Assembly (NCBI RefSeq): GCF_026420845.1
Contig: NZ_JAOWCB010000012.1
Span: 122,896 to 186,895, forward strand
Direction: 5' to 3'
DNA from: Streptomyces sp. PR69
GTDB lineage: Bacteria > Actinomycetota > Actinomycetes > Streptomycetales > Streptomycetaceae
DNA: 64,000 nt
Shown here piece after piece: positions 27,636 through 36,693 of the stretch. How positions within the stretch are numbered: the first letter of the stretch is position 1; every line of letters begins with the position of its first letter. The notes below the pieces were generated by a model that saw only the letters and a list, made by a program, of their open reading frames with translations, made no database searches and had not been told where the DNA came from. The translations under genes and the position numbers were made by a program.

Positions 27636-30296
27636 ATGCAGATCCGACTCCCCCGGCCGTCCCTGCCGTCCCGGGCGCGCGGACGCTGGATCGCGGCGGC
27701 GGCCGCGCTGGCCGTCCTCGCCGGTGCGGGCACCTGGACCGCGGTCGCCGACGACGGCGCGCCGGCCGTGCGGCGCGAGGACCGCGTCCAGCGGATGCCC
27801 GGCGCGGAGATCGACACCTCCTACTTTGTCGCGGAGGGCGGCGGGCGCAGACCGGCCGTCCTCCTCGGCCATGGCTTCGGCGGCAGCAAGGATGACGTCC
27901 GCGCCCAGGCCGAGCGGCTCGCCCGCGACGGATACGCCGTGCTCACCTGGTCCGCCCGCGGCTTCGGCGACTCCACCGGAAAGATCGGCCTCAATGACCC
28001 GGCACACGAGGTCAAGGACGTCTCCCGGCTGATCGACTGGCTGGCGGACCGCCCCGAGGTGCGGCTCGACGGCGCGGGCGATCCGCGCGTCGGCGTCAGC
28101 GGCGTCTCCTACGGCGGGGCCGCCTCCCTGCTCGCCGCGGGCCACGACCCGCGCGTGGACGCCATCGCGCCCCGGATCACCTATTGGAACCTCGCCGACG
28201 CCCTCTTCCCCGACGGCGTGTTCAAAAAGCTCTGGGCCGGGATCTTCTTCACTGCGGGCGGCGGCTGCGACACCTTCGAGCGGCAGCTGTGCGCGATGTA
28301 CGAACGCGTCGCCGTCTCCGGACGGCCCGATCAGGCCGCCCGCGAACTGCTCGACTCCCGCAGCCCCTCCGCCGTCGGCGAGCGCATCAAGGTCCCGACC
28401 CTGATCGTGCAAGGCCAGACCGACTCCCTCTTCCCGCTCGGGCACGCCGACGCCATGGCCCGGCGGATCAGCGCCAACGGCGCGCCCGTCGCGGTCGACT
28501 GGATCGCCGGGGGACACGACGGCGGAGACCGGGAGAGCGGGCGTATCGAGGCCCGTATCGGGCAGTGGTTCGACCGCTATCTCAAGGAGGACGTCTCCGC
28601 AGGCGCCGGGCCCGCCTTCCGGGTGAGCCGTACCGGAGGAGTCGACTCCACCGATGGGCGGGCGCTGCTGCGCGGCGCCGTCGCCGACCGCTACCCCGGA
28701 CTCGCCGACGGCGTCCGGGAGATCACGCTCACCGGGCGGGAACAGACCTTCCAGCGCCCGGCCGGGGCCAGCCCGCCCGCCGTCTCCGCGGTGCCCGGCC
28801 TCGGCGGCGGTCTCGGACAGCTCGGCTCCTCCCTCGGCGTGGGCCTCTCCCTCGACTTCCCCGGACAGCACGCCCGCTTTGACTCCGCCCCGCTGCGGCA
28901 GCCGCTGCGCATCACCGGATCGCCCGCGGTCCGGGTCCGGGTCGCCTCCGGCAGCGGCGAGGCCGTGCTCTTCGCCAAGGTGTACGACGTCGGGCCCGAC
29001 GGCCGCTCCCAGGTGCTGCCCGCACAGCTGGTCGCACCGGTCAGGGTCACCGGGGCGCAGACCGGCCGGGAGGTCGAACTGACCCTGCCCGCCGTGGACT
29101 ACGAGGTGGACGCGGGACACCGGCTGCGGCTGGTGCTGTCGGCCACCGACCTCGGCTATGCCTCCCCGGCCGAGCCCGCCTCCCACACCGTGGGCCTCGT
29201 GGGCGCGGGCGCGCTGTCCGTGCCCACCGCGCCGGATGTGCGGACGCAGGCCGCCGGGCTGCCCTGGTGGACCTGGGCGCTGCCCGCCGCGGGCGCGGCC
29301 CTGGCCGCCGCCCTGCTGGTCACGGCCCGCCGGCGGTCCGCCGCACCCGCCCCCGACCCGTCCCTCGCGGACGTACCGCTGCAGATCACCGGACTGACGA
29401 AGCGTTACGCCAAGTCCGCCGACCGCTATGCCGTGCAGGATCTGTCCTTCCGCGTCGAGAAGGGCCAGGTGCTGGGGCTGCTCGGCCCCAACGGCGCGGG
29501 CAAGACCACCACCCTGCGCATGCTGATGGGGCTGATCTCCCCAGACGAGGGCGAGATCCGTGTCTTCGGCCAGGCGATCAGGCCGGGCGCGCCGGTGCTG
29601 TCGCGGGTCGGCGCATTCGTCGAAGGCGCGGGCTTTCTGCCGCATCTGTCCGGGCGGGACAATCTGGAGCTGTACTGGAAGGCCACCGGCCGCCCCGCCG
29701 AGGACTCCCATATCGACCAGGCGCTGCAGATCGCCGGGCTCGGCGACGCCCTCGCCCGCGCGGTGCGCACCTACTCCCAGGGCATGCGGCAGCGGCTCGC
29801 CATCGCCCAGGCCATGCTGGGTCTGCCGGACCTGCTGATCCTCGACGAACCGACCAACGGTCTGGACCCGCCGCAGATCCGCGAGATGCGCGAGGTGATG
29901 ATCCGGTACGCGGCCGGGGGCCGGACCGTGATCGTCTCCAGCCATCTGCTGGCCGAGGTCGAGCAGTCCTGCACCCATCTGGCAGTCATGGACCGCGGAC
30001 GGCTGGTGCAGTCCGGGCCGGTCGCGGAGATCACCGGGGAGGGCGACACCCTGCTGGTCACCACCGCCGAGGAGGTGGCGGAACCGCTCGTCGAGAAGAT
30101 CGCCGCGCTGCCGGGGGTCGGGTCCGCGGTCCGTGTGGACGGGGGGCTGCTCGTACGGCTGGACGGCACGGCCGCGACCCTGAACGCCACCGGGCTGATC
30201 GCCGAACTGGTGCGGCTTGAGGTGCCGCTGACAGGCGTCGGCCCGCACCGCCGGCTTGAGGACGCTTTCCTCACTCTGATCGGAGGCTCCGCATGA
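27636..30296 (+). CDS. Fusion: extracytoplasmic S15/CocE-type hydrolase + transmembrane helix + ABC transporter ATPase
   Basis: The 886-residue protein starts at ATG 27636. Residues 17-37 form a signal anchor. An alpha/beta hydrolase domain follows (about 60-310), with GHGFGGSKDD, nucleophile Ser158 in GVSYGG, Asp in VQGQTDSLFP and His in GGHDGG. Next is a jelly-roll domain like the C-terminal domain of X-Pro dipeptidyl peptidases (about 320-530). A second helix (about 541-563, WWTWALPAAGAALAAALLV) leads to a DRA-type ATPase (about 580-886) with GPNGAGKTT, YSQGMRQR and LLILDEPTNGLD. Topology therefore places the hydrolase outside and the ATPase inside. It overlaps the permease gene by ATGA. 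I know no characterised relative; export coupled to cleavage is a guess. Confidence 0.9.
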   Translation: MQIRLPRPSLPSRARGRWIAAAAALAVLAGAGTWTAVADDGAPAVRREDRVQRMPGAEIDTSYFVAEGGGRRPAVLLGHGFGGSKDDVRAQAERLARDGYAVLTWSARGFGDSTGKIGLNDPAHEVKDVSRLIDWLADRPEVRLDGAGDPRVGVSGVSYGGAASLLAAGHDPRVDAIAPRITYWNLADALFPDGVFKKLWAGIFFTAGGGCDTFERQLCAMYERVAVSGRPDQAARELLDSRSPSAVGERIKVPTLIVQGQTDSLFPLGHADAMARRISANGAPVAVDWIAGGHDGGDRESGRIEARIGQWFDRYLKEDVSAGAGPAFRVSRTGGVDSTDGRALLRGAVADRYPGLADGVREITLTGREQTFQRPAGASPPAVSAVPGLGGGLGQLGSSLGVGLSLDFPGQHARFDSAPLRQPLRITGSPAVRVRVASGSGEAVLFAKVYDVGPDGRSQVLPAQLVAPVRVTGAQTGREVELTLPAVDYEVDAGHRLRLVLSATDLGYASPAEPASHTVGLVGAGALSVPTAPDVRTQAAGLPWWTWALPAAGAALAAALLVTARRRSAAPAPDPSLADVPLQITGLTKRYAKSADRYAVQDLSFRVEKGQVLGLLGPNGAGKTTTLRMLMGLISPDEGEIRVFGQAIRPGAPVLSRVGAFVEGAGFLPHLSGRDNLELYWKATGRPAEDSHIDQALQIAGLGDALARAVRTYSQGMRQRLAIAQAMLGLPDLLILDEPTNGLDPPQIREMREVMIRYAAGGRTVIVSSHLLAEVEQSCTHLAVMDRGRLVQSGPVAEITGEGDTLLVTTAEEVAEPLVEKIAALPGVGSAVRVDGGLLVRLDGTAATLNATGLIAELVRLEVPLTGVGPHRRLEDAFLTLIGGSA

Positions 30297-31162
30297 CCGC
30301 CCCGCCGCCGCTGCTCGACGCGGCCCCGGGATACCGGGCCCGGCACACCCTGCCGCTGCGCGTCGAGGCGCTGCGCCAGCTCAAGCGCCGCCGCACGCTG
30401 GTGATGGGTGCGGTGCTGGCCGCGCTGCCGCTGGTGCTGATCGCCGCCTTCGCCATCGGCGGGGGCCCGGACGACGAGGACGGCGGCGGGCGGGTGACGC
30501 TGATCGACACCGCGACCGCGTCCGGCGCGAACTTCGCCGCCACCTGTCTCTTTGTCTCGGCCGGCTTTCTGCTGGTGGTGCCGGTGGCGCTGTTCTGCGG
30601 GGACACCGTGGCCGCCGAGGCCAACTGGTCCTCCCTGCGCTATCTGCTGGCCGCGCCCGTGCCGCGCGCCCGGCTGCTGTGGTCCAAACTGACCGTGGCG
30701 CTGGGCTTCAGCGCGGCGGCCATGCTGCTGCTTCCCCTGGTCGCCCTGGCGACGGGCACACTCGCCTATGGCTGGGGTCCGCTGAAACTGCCCACCGGCG
30801 GCTCTCTGGCGGCCGGGGACACTCTGGCACGGCTCGGGCTGGCGGTGGCGTTCGTCTTTGTCTCCCAACTGGTCACCGCGGGGCTCGCCTTCTGGCTCTC
30901 CACCAAGACGGACGCCCCGCTCGGCGCGGTCGGCGGAGCCGTCGGTCTGACGATCATCGGCAATGTCCTGGACGCGGTGACGGCACTCGGCTCCTGGCGC
31001 GATGTGCTTCCCGCGCACTGGCAGTTCGCCTGGATCGACGCGCTCCAGCCGCAGCTGGAGTGGAACGGGATGGTGAAGGGCGCGGCGGTCTCGGTGACCT
31101 ATGCGCTGGTGTTCTTCGCGCTGGCGTTCAGGAACTTCTCCCGGAAGGACATCGTCTCTTGA
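30293..31162 (+). CDS. ABC-2-type permease partner of the hydrolase-ATPase fusion
   Basis: The 289-residue protein starts at ATG 30293, in ATGA overlap with the fusion gene. It has six hydrophobic segments (LVMGAVLAALPLVLIAAFAI, FAATCLFVSAGFLLVVPVALF, AAAMLLLPLVALATGTLAY, GLAVAFVFVSQLVTAGLAFWL, VGGAVGLTIIGNVLDAV and the last near YALVFFALAF). The N terminus is cytoplasmic and basic. The pattern is that of ABC-2/NatB-like permeases, which work with DRA-type ATPases such as the fused one upstream. The substrate is unknown. It is convergent with the HTH regulator gene and followed by two hairpins. Confidence 0.85.
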   Translation: MTAPPPLLDAAPGYRARHTLPLRVEALRQLKRRRTLVMGAVLAALPLVLIAAFAIGGGPDDEDGGGRVTLIDTATASGANFAATCLFVSAGFLLVVPVALFCGDTVAAEANWSSLRYLLAAPVPRARLLWSKLTVALGFSAAAMLLLPLVALATGTLAYGWGPLKLPTGGSLAAGDTLARLGLAVAFVFVSQLVTAGLAFWLSTKTDAPLGAVGGAVGLTIIGNVLDAVTALGSWRDVLPAHWQFAWIDALQPQLEWNGMVKGAAVSVTYALVFFALAFRNFSRKDIVS

Positions 31163-31167
31163 CCTGG

Positions 31168-31224
31168 GGCTCCCCGCCGGGCGGGGAGCCGCGCGAGGCT
31201 GCCGCCCCCAGGAGCGGCAGCCTC
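31168..31224. terminator. Two tandem hairpins, bidirectional terminator
   Basis: GGCTCCCCGCC/GGCGGGGAGCC (31168-31190) is followed by GAGGCTGCCGC/GCGGCAGCCTC with an 8-base loop (31195-31224). They lie between convergent genes. Confidence 0.65.
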
Positions 31225-31252
31225 ACACCCCCACCCCGGCTTGCGAGCGGGC

Positions 31253-32050
31253 CTATACCCAGCCTCGGCGCGCCGCTTCCGCTCCCGCGCGGAAGCGGCT
31301 GGTCGTGCCGAGGGCGGTGAGCAGTTCGCCGACGCGGCGGCTGTAGGTGCGCCCGGACATGCCCAGCCGGGTCGCCGCGGTCTCATCGGTCAGACCGGCC
31401 AGCAGCGCATGCAGCACGGGCTGGAGATGGGACGGCGGGCCGGTGGGCTCGACCTGCTCCGTCACCGCGTCCCCGCACTCCCACCAGGCACGGTGCACCC
31501 GGACGAGGGACTGTACGACGACTGGGTCACGGATCAGCAGTACACCGTGATAGTGCAGTTCGAGGTCGAGGGGGACGGCGGCTATCGAGCGGTCGGCGAC
31601 GAGCAGCTTGAACGGAATGGAGTCGGTCACCCGCGCCTCGCCCGGACACAGCCAGGGCGCGGGGAGATGGGCAAGTCCATGACGGGGAGCGACCCGCCGG
31701 ACGACGGGGATCTGGTCCCCGGCGGTCTGCACACAGGACGCGGCGAACTCCAGAAACGGCTCTGGGATGCCGTGGCCCAGCGCCCCGCTGGGATCGTCAA
31801 AGCTCAGCAGCTCATGCCGGGCCGAGCGCACCAATCTGCTGAGAGCGGCCCGCACCTGAGCCACCCCGCGGACCTGTCTGCCCGGCGCGTCCCGCAGGAC
31901 GAACTGGGACATCTCCTTTACGCCGCCGCTGTCGACGCCTGTCCCGACGCCTGTTCCGGCGCCAACGCCGACGCCACCGCCGAGCACGGAGCCCGGAATT
32001 GCCGACACGGCGATCACCCCCCTTGCATCAATCCACCGCCGCCACTCCAT
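31253..32050 (-). CDS. HTH transcriptional regulator with an N-terminal sensor-like region
   Basis: A 265-residue protein if started at ATG 32050; the first 45 residues are Gly/Val-rich, and a downstream start near residue 44-47 (31912-31921) is plausible. The body (about 50-190) resembles the PLD-like or TrmB-like effector region of streptomycete regulators (VRAALSRLVRSARHELLSFDDP). The C terminus is a LuxR-type winged HTH: LLAGLTDETAATRLGMSGRTYSRRVGELLTALGTTSRFRAGAEAARRG. It binds DNA; the targets and ligand are unknown. It is divergent from the vWA lipoprotein gene, which it may control. Confidence 0.78.
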   Translation of the reverse strand: MEWRRWIDARGVIAVSAIPGSVLGGGVGVGAGTGVGTGVDSGGVKEMSQFVLRDAPGRQVRGVAQVRAALSRLVRSARHELLSFDDPSGALGHGIPEPFLEFAASCVQTAGDQIPVVRRVAPRHGLAHLPAPWLCPGEARVTDSIPFKLLVADRSIAAVPLDLELHYHGVLLIRDPVVVQSLVRVHRAWWECGDAVTEQVEPTGPPSHLQPVLHALLAGLTDETAATRLGMSGRTYSRRVGELLTALGTTSRFRAGAEAARRGWV

Positions 32051-32228
32051 GTACTCATACGGCTGCGCATGGTGACAATAGCCTGATCAGGCAGTGGCGA
32101 GTCCTTGCCAGAACCGTCAAGGAGGGGCCTCCGTTGCCGCATTGAGATTCTTCCGCAACACCTTTGTCGGCTCCCGGCCGCCGCGCCGAGCGTCACATTC
32201 ACAAGTGCCGACAACTCAGGGGGCCGGG

Positions 32229-33860
32229 ATGACACTCTGCGCACGGAGCGCACGGGGCGCGTGGACCGCGAGGACGTACAGAGGAGCGCTGGCGGCGCTG
32301 CTGGCGGGAGGCGTGCTGCTGACCGCGGGGTGCAGCGGCGGCGGGGGCGGCCCGGAGCGCACCGGCGCCGACAACGCGCAGCGCGGTCCCGGGCTGATCG
32401 CCCCGGACGGCGGGGGCGGCGCCCCGGCGCCGGCGGGGCAGGAGAACGGCGAGAGCAGGGACGGCGAGCTCCCCGAGTCCGAGCGGTCGAGGCCGCCGGC
32501 CGACTATCTGTCGACGTTCGCGCTGGACGTGGACACCGCGTCGTACGGCTACGCCCGCCGCACGCTGAGGGACGGACGGCTGCCCAGGCCCGGGGACATA
32601 CGCCCGGAGGAGTTCGTCAACAGCTTCCGGCAGGACTATCCCAAGCCCGAGGGGGACGGCTTCTCCGTGTCCGTCGACGGCGCGCGTACCGCCGCGTCCG
32701 ACGCCGAGGGTGAGGTCGAGGGCGAGATCAAGAGCGATACGGGTGAAGGGGAGTGGTCACTGGTACGGGTGGGGCTCGCAACCGGCACCACCGACCGGAC
32801 GAGTGAACGGCCTCCCGCCGCCCTGACATTCGTCATCGACATCTCCGGCTCCATGTCCGAACCGGGCCGGCTCGACCTCGTCAAGAAGTCCCTCGGCATC
32901 CTGACCGACGAACTCCGTGACGACGACTCGATCGCGGTCGTCACCTTCAGCGGCGAGGCCGAGACCCGGCTGCCGATGACCCGGCTCGGGGAGCGCCGCG
33001 ACCGCGTCCACCGGGTGATCGACCGCCTGGAGGCCGCCGACTCCACCAATGTGGAGGCGGGCGTGACGACCGGATACGACGTGGCCGTCGAGGGCCGCAG
33101 GAGCGGGGCGGCCAACCGTGTCGTACTCCTCTCCGACGCCCTCGCCAACACCGGCCGCACGGACGCGGACGCCATCCTCGACCGGATCGACGACGCCCGC
33201 GGCGAGTTCGGGATCACCCTCTTCGGGGTGGGCGTCGGCAGCCAGTACGGCGATGCGCTCATGGAGCGGCTCGCCGACAAGGGCGACGGCCACACGGCCT
33301 ATGTCTCCACCGAGGAGGAGGCGCGGAAGGTCTTCGTCGACCAGCTCCCCCGGAATGTGGAACTCCGGGCGCGGGACGCCAAGGCGCAGGTGGCGTTCGA
33401 TCCGCAGACGGTGCGGCAGTTCAAGCTCATCGGCTACGAGAACCGCGCGGTCGACGACGACGACTTCCGCGACGACCGGGTGGACGGCGGAGAGGTCGGC
33501 CCCGGCCACACCGTGACCGCGCTGTACGCCGTACGGCTCAGGGAGGGTGCGAGCGGCCATGTGGCGACCGCCACCGTACGCTGGCTCGACCCGAAGACCC
33601 GCGCCCCGCATGAGCGGTCGGGTTCCATCGAGACGGACGCGATCGCCCCGTCCCTGTGGCGCGGAGACGTCTCGCCCAGGCTTCAGGTCACCGCGGTGGC
33701 CGCGTACTTCGCCGAGTCGCTGCGGGGCGGCGCCCTCCCCGGCGCGCCCGGCCTGCGCGGCCTGGCGGGGCACGCGAGGAAGCTGGCGGCGACGACGGAG
33801 GACGGTGCGGTGTCCGACCTCGCGGACGCGATCAACCGCGCGCGGGGGCTGCGCGACTGA
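32229..33860 (+). CDS. von Willebrand factor A-domain lipoprotein (YfbK-like)
   Basis: The 543-residue protein starts at ATG 32229 behind a GGGGG stretch. It has a signal peptide with a textbook lipobox (LLTAGC), then a Gly/Pro linker. The N-terminal YfbK region has ADYLSTFALDVDTASYGYARR and RPEEFVNSF. The vWA domain (about 195-365) has the MIDAS motif DISGSM and VVLLSDALANTG. The C-terminal DUF3520-like part ends with RLQVTAVAAYFAESLRG. It is anchored outside the membrane and probably mediates metal-dependent protein contacts in the envelope. The role is not known. Monocistronic. Confidence 0.9.
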   Translation: MTLCARSARGAWTARTYRGALAALLAGGVLLTAGCSGGGGGPERTGADNAQRGPGLIAPDGGGGAPAPAGQENGESRDGELPESERSRPPADYLSTFALDVDTASYGYARRTLRDGRLPRPGDIRPEEFVNSFRQDYPKPEGDGFSVSVDGARTAASDAEGEVEGEIKSDTGEGEWSLVRVGLATGTTDRTSERPPAALTFVIDISGSMSEPGRLDLVKKSLGILTDELRDDDSIAVVTFSGEAETRLPMTRLGERRDRVHRVIDRLEAADSTNVEAGVTTGYDVAVEGRRSGAANRVVLLSDALANTGRTDADAILDRIDDARGEFGITLFGVGVGSQYGDALMERLADKGDGHTAYVSTEEEARKVFVDQLPRNVELRARDAKAQVAFDPQTVRQFKLIGYENRAVDDDDFRDDRVDGGEVGPGHTVTALYAVRLREGASGHVATATVRWLDPKTRAPHERSGSIETDAIAPSLWRGDVSPRLQVTAVAAYFAESLRGGALPGAPGLRGLAGHARKLAATTEDGAVSDLADAINRARGLRD

Positions 33861-33879
33861 CGCGGCGCCCTTTCCCCGG

Positions 33880-34015
33880 GGGCTCCGCCCCCGGACCCCC
33901 GCGCCCCAAACTCCCCCAGACTCCTCCCCCAGCTACCTCCCCCAGACTCCGTCCGGGGGTGCCCCCATGGAGGTGCCCCCACGAGGCTGGAGAATCCAGC
34001 CCGTCGAGGGCACCT
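33880..34015 (-). repeat. Dispersed intergenic repeat, copy C (inverted)
   Basis: Read on the minus strand, the block runs from hairpin GGCTGGA-TTC-TCCAGCC through GGGGGCACCTCC units to AGTCTGGGGGAG and GGGGGTCCGGGGGCGGAGCC. The order is as in copies A, B and D. Confidence 0.7.
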
Positions 34016-34059
34016 GACCCCGTGTTGACGGCGGAGGGCCGCCCCGGCACGGTGGCGGC

Positions 34060-35112
34060 ATGGGGAGTGGGGACAGCGGAACCGAACCGCGGGGCGCGTG
34101 GGGGGCCGGAGGCGGTCCGCGCCGCCGGGTCAGGCCGTGGCGGCTGGCGCTCGCCGTCGCCGTCTGCGCGCTGCTCGCTGCAGGGCTGACCGCCGCCGTC
34201 GTGAAGGCCGGGGACGGGCGGCGGGCGGCGGGCGCCGTGCAGGGGCCGTCCGCCGGGGACTTCACCGAGCTGCGGGACATGCCCGCCGCCCCGCCGCCCC
34301 CGGCCGCCGGGCCGGACGCGTCCACCGGCGTGGTCACCGTGCGCTGCGGGCGCAACGAGGAAGGCCACTACAACGAGGACAACGTGGTCATCGCGCCCGG
34401 CGTCCGCGGCAGCGCCCATCACACCCACACCCATGTGGGCAATCTGTCCACCTCCGCCTTCTCCACCGACGAGAGCCTGGCGTCCGCCCCCACCAGCTGT
34501 GCGGGCGGCGACCGCTCCGCGTACTACTGGCCGGTCCTGCGCCGCCAGGACCAGGCCGCCGTGCACCCTTACGAGAAGGCCGCAGGGCACGGCAACGCAG
34601 GCCGCATCCTGCTCCCGGCCACCGCCCGGATCGAGTTCCACGGCAGCCCGGTGAGCGATGTCGTCGCCATGCCGCGGTTCCTGCGCGCCGTCACCGGCGA
34701 CGCGGTGGCGCATACGCGCGGAGACGACAGCCTGGTGCGGGCCCGCTGGGGCTGCTCCAGCGCCCCCGACCGCGCTGCCACGCGCTATCCCCGGTGCCCC
34801 GAGGGCGACCGCGTCACCCGCACGCTGACCTTCCCGAGCTGCTGGAACGGCCTGGACACCGACAGCGCCGGCCATCGCGCGCATCTGGTGCACCCGGCCG
34901 GGAACGGCGTCTGCCCCACGGGCGCCTTCCCGGTGCCGCAGCTGCGCATCGCGCTGTCGTATGACGTGCCGGCGGGCGCGCCCATCGCCGTCGACTCCTT
35001 CCCCGAGCAGCTCCACGACCCCAGGACCGATCACGCCATGTTCATCAATGTGATGACGGAGCGGCAGATGAACCGGGTGGTGGACTGCCTGAACAGCGGA
35101 CGCCGCTGCTGA
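34060..35112 (+). CDS. Secreted or anchored DUF1996 protein
   Basis: The 350-residue protein starts at ATG 34060. A basic N terminus and one hydrophobic segment (WRLALAVAVCALLAAGLTAAVV, about 28-50) act as signal peptide or anchor. The DUF1996 domain spans about 95-350. Its hallmarks are HHTHTHVGN, SAYYWPVL, FPSCWNGLDTDSAGHRAHL, CPTGAFPVPQLRIALSYD and DHAMFINVM. The conserved His and Cys suggest metal binding or a polysaccharide-lyase-like site, but the family has no firmly established function to my knowledge. It precedes the ECF sigma operon with a CRP-like site in between. Confidence 0.85.
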   Translation: MGSGDSGTEPRGAWGAGGGPRRRVRPWRLALAVAVCALLAAGLTAAVVKAGDGRRAAGAVQGPSAGDFTELRDMPAAPPPPAAGPDASTGVVTVRCGRNEEGHYNEDNVVIAPGVRGSAHHTHTHVGNLSTSAFSTDESLASAPTSCAGGDRSAYYWPVLRRQDQAAVHPYEKAAGHGNAGRILLPATARIEFHGSPVSDVVAMPRFLRAVTGDAVAHTRGDDSLVRARWGCSSAPDRAATRYPRCPEGDRVTRTLTFPSCWNGLDTDSAGHRAHLVHPAGNGVCPTGAFPVPQLRIALSYDVPAGAPIAVDSFPEQLHDPRTDHAMFINVMTERQMNRVVDCLNSGRRC

Positions 35113-35128
35113 CGCCCACACTCCAGGG

Positions 35129-35148
35129 CATGTGACGCAGATCACATG
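35129..35148. promoter_or_regulatory. CRP-like binding site upstream of the ECF sigma operon
   Basis: CATGTGA-CGCAGA-TCACATG is a perfect 7+7 dyad containing TGTGA-N6-TCACA, the CRP/FNR-family pattern. It ends 57 bases before the sigma-factor start. Streptomyces Crp recognises GTG-N6-CAC. Confidence 0.6.
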
Positions 35149-35204
35149 AACCGTTCAAGGTCTCCCGCCCGTGTCCGCCACGTCGCAGCAGGGGAGAGGA
35201 CGGA

Positions 35205-35831
35205 GTGGGGCGGATGGCCGGACTATGGTCCCGCGGTCGGCGGAGCTCGACGGACGAGGCGCTGATCAGATCGCTGTACGAGGAACACGGCAAGGCGCTG
35301 CTCGCGTATGCGACCCGGCTGACCGGGGACCGGGCGGCCGCCGAGGACGTGGTCCAGGAGACCCTGATCCGCGCCTGGCGGCACTCCGAGTCGCTGGTCA
35401 ACGGCAGGGGATCGGTACGCGGCTGGCTGCTCACCGTGGCCCGCAACATCGTCACCGACCGGTACCGCGCCAAGGCGGCGCGGCCCGCCGAGGTCGCCGA
35501 GTCCCCGACGACCGGGCCGGTCGCCGAGGACCACGCGGAGGCCGTCGTGGACTCGATGGCGGTGCTGGGCGCCCTGGACCAGCTGACCGCGGAGCACCGG
35601 GAGGTGCTGGTGGAGCTGTACTTCCGGGAGCACACCGTGGCGGAGACCGCCCAGGCGCTCGGCATCCCGGCCGGAACGGTCAAATCCCGTTCCCACTACG
35701 CGCTCAAGGCGCTGCGCGACGCCTATGCGAACAGTCCCGCAGGGCCGGGCGGTTCGAAGAAGTCCTCGAAGAAGTCAAGGAAATCCGGAAAGACCGGCGG
35801 CCGGGCCAAGCTGCAGGAGGTGGCGGCATGA
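35205..35831 (+). CDS. ECF RNA polymerase sigma factor
   Basis: The 208-residue protein starts at GTG 35205, seven bases after GGGGAGAGG. Region 2 is EEHGKALLAYATRLTGDRAAAEDVVQETLIRAWRH, and region 4 is LDQLTAEHREVLVELYFREHTVAETAQALGIPAGTVKSRSHYALKALRD. The linker between them is short, as in ECF factors. A C-terminal Lys/Ser-rich tail (SKKSSKKSRKSGK) is unusual and may bind nucleic acid. It overlaps the anti-sigma gene by ATGA. The pair directs a regulon that cannot be named from sequence; a CRP-like site precedes it. Confidence 0.93.
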   Translation: MGRMAGLWSRGRRSSTDEALIRSLYEEHGKALLAYATRLTGDRAAAEDVVQETLIRAWRHSESLVNGRGSVRGWLLTVARNIVTDRYRAKAARPAEVAESPTTGPVAEDHAEAVVDSMAVLGALDQLTAEHREVLVELYFREHTVAETAQALGIPAGTVKSRSHYALKALRDAYANSPAGPGGSKKSSKKSRKSGKTGGRAKLQEVAA

Positions 35832-36550
35832 CCATGCGACAGCACGACGACGAGCTGCTCGGCGCCTACGTCCTCGGCGTGCTCGGCGAGACGGACGCGG
35901 AAGCGCTGCAGACGCATCTGGCGGACTGCGAGCGGTGCAGAAAGGAGCTGGCCGAGCTGCGCGAGATGGAGGCCGCTCTCGGCGAAGTGCCGGAGGAGGC
36001 GTTTCTGGACGGTCCGCCGCCCGGCGGCGATCTGCTGCTCCAGCGCACCCTGCGCCAGGTGCGCGCAGAGCGCACCGGCGTCGCCCGGCGCCGCTGGGCG
36101 GTCGCCGGCCTGGCCGCGGCGGCGTCCCTGGCCGCGGTGTTCTGGCTGGGCGCCAGGGCGGGCGACGACGGCCCGGCGAACGTCGCCCGGCCGCCCGCGC
36201 CGACCGGGACCGCGACCGCTCCGGCGACCCCGCCGCCCGGGGTGAAGGTCGCCTCTGCGACCGACCCCGTCACCGGGGCCCGGATGACGGTCCAGGTCAC
36301 TCCGGCCGCCGACTGGGTGCGGGTCAACGCCTCGGTCAGCGGAATTCCTTCGGGAGAGCGCTGCCGGCTGATCGTGGTTTCCGGGGACGGCGTCCGCACG
36401 ACAGCCGGCGGCTGGGTGGTCGGAGCCCATGAGAACGGCGCGGGCAAGGGCGTCAACCTCGACGGCTCGGCGGCGGTCGCGCCGTCCGACGTCCGGGAGA
36501 TCGTGGTCGAGAACGAGGCGGGCACGCGCTATGTCTCGGTGCCCGTCTGA
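35828..36550 (+). CDS. Membrane anti-sigma factor, zinc-binding ASD type
   Basis: The 240-residue protein starts at ATG 35828 in ATGA overlap with the sigma gene. The N-terminal anti-sigma domain carries the zinc motif HLADCERCRKEL (His-x3-Cys-x2-Cys). A single transmembrane helix lies at about 92-110 (WAVAGLAAAASLAAVFWLGA). The extracytoplasmic part has a Pro/Thr linker and an anti-sigma-K-type C-terminal domain (VTGARMTVQVTP, GGWVVGAHENG, VVENEAGTRYVSVPV). It holds the cognate sigma inactive and releases it on an envelope or redox signal. Confidence 0.92.
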   Translation: MTMRQHDDELLGAYVLGVLGETDAEALQTHLADCERCRKELAELREMEAALGEVPEEAFLDGPPPGGDLLLQRTLRQVRAERTGVARRRWAVAGLAAAASLAAVFWLGARAGDDGPANVARPPAPTGTATAPATPPPGVKVASATDPVTGARMTVQVTPAADWVRVNASVSGIPSGERCRLIVVSGDGVRTTAGGWVVGAHENGAGKGVNLDGSAAVAPSDVREIVVENEAGTRYVSVPV

Positions 36551-36693
36551 CGGGTGCGCGACGGGCGGGTGCGTCCGGGGCCGCGCGACGACGGCCCGCT
36601 CACGCGTGCTCCCGGGACCCCGTCGCAGGGAACCGCCAAGGGACCAGGCAGACTCTGCGTGTTGCAGTCGTTTCGAAGGGGGATGACCCACAC

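Noticed and set aside
27366..30248. 960-codon antisense frame across the hydrolase-ABC fusion
   Set aside because: Shadow of a gene with intact catalytic and Walker motifs; no domain of its own.
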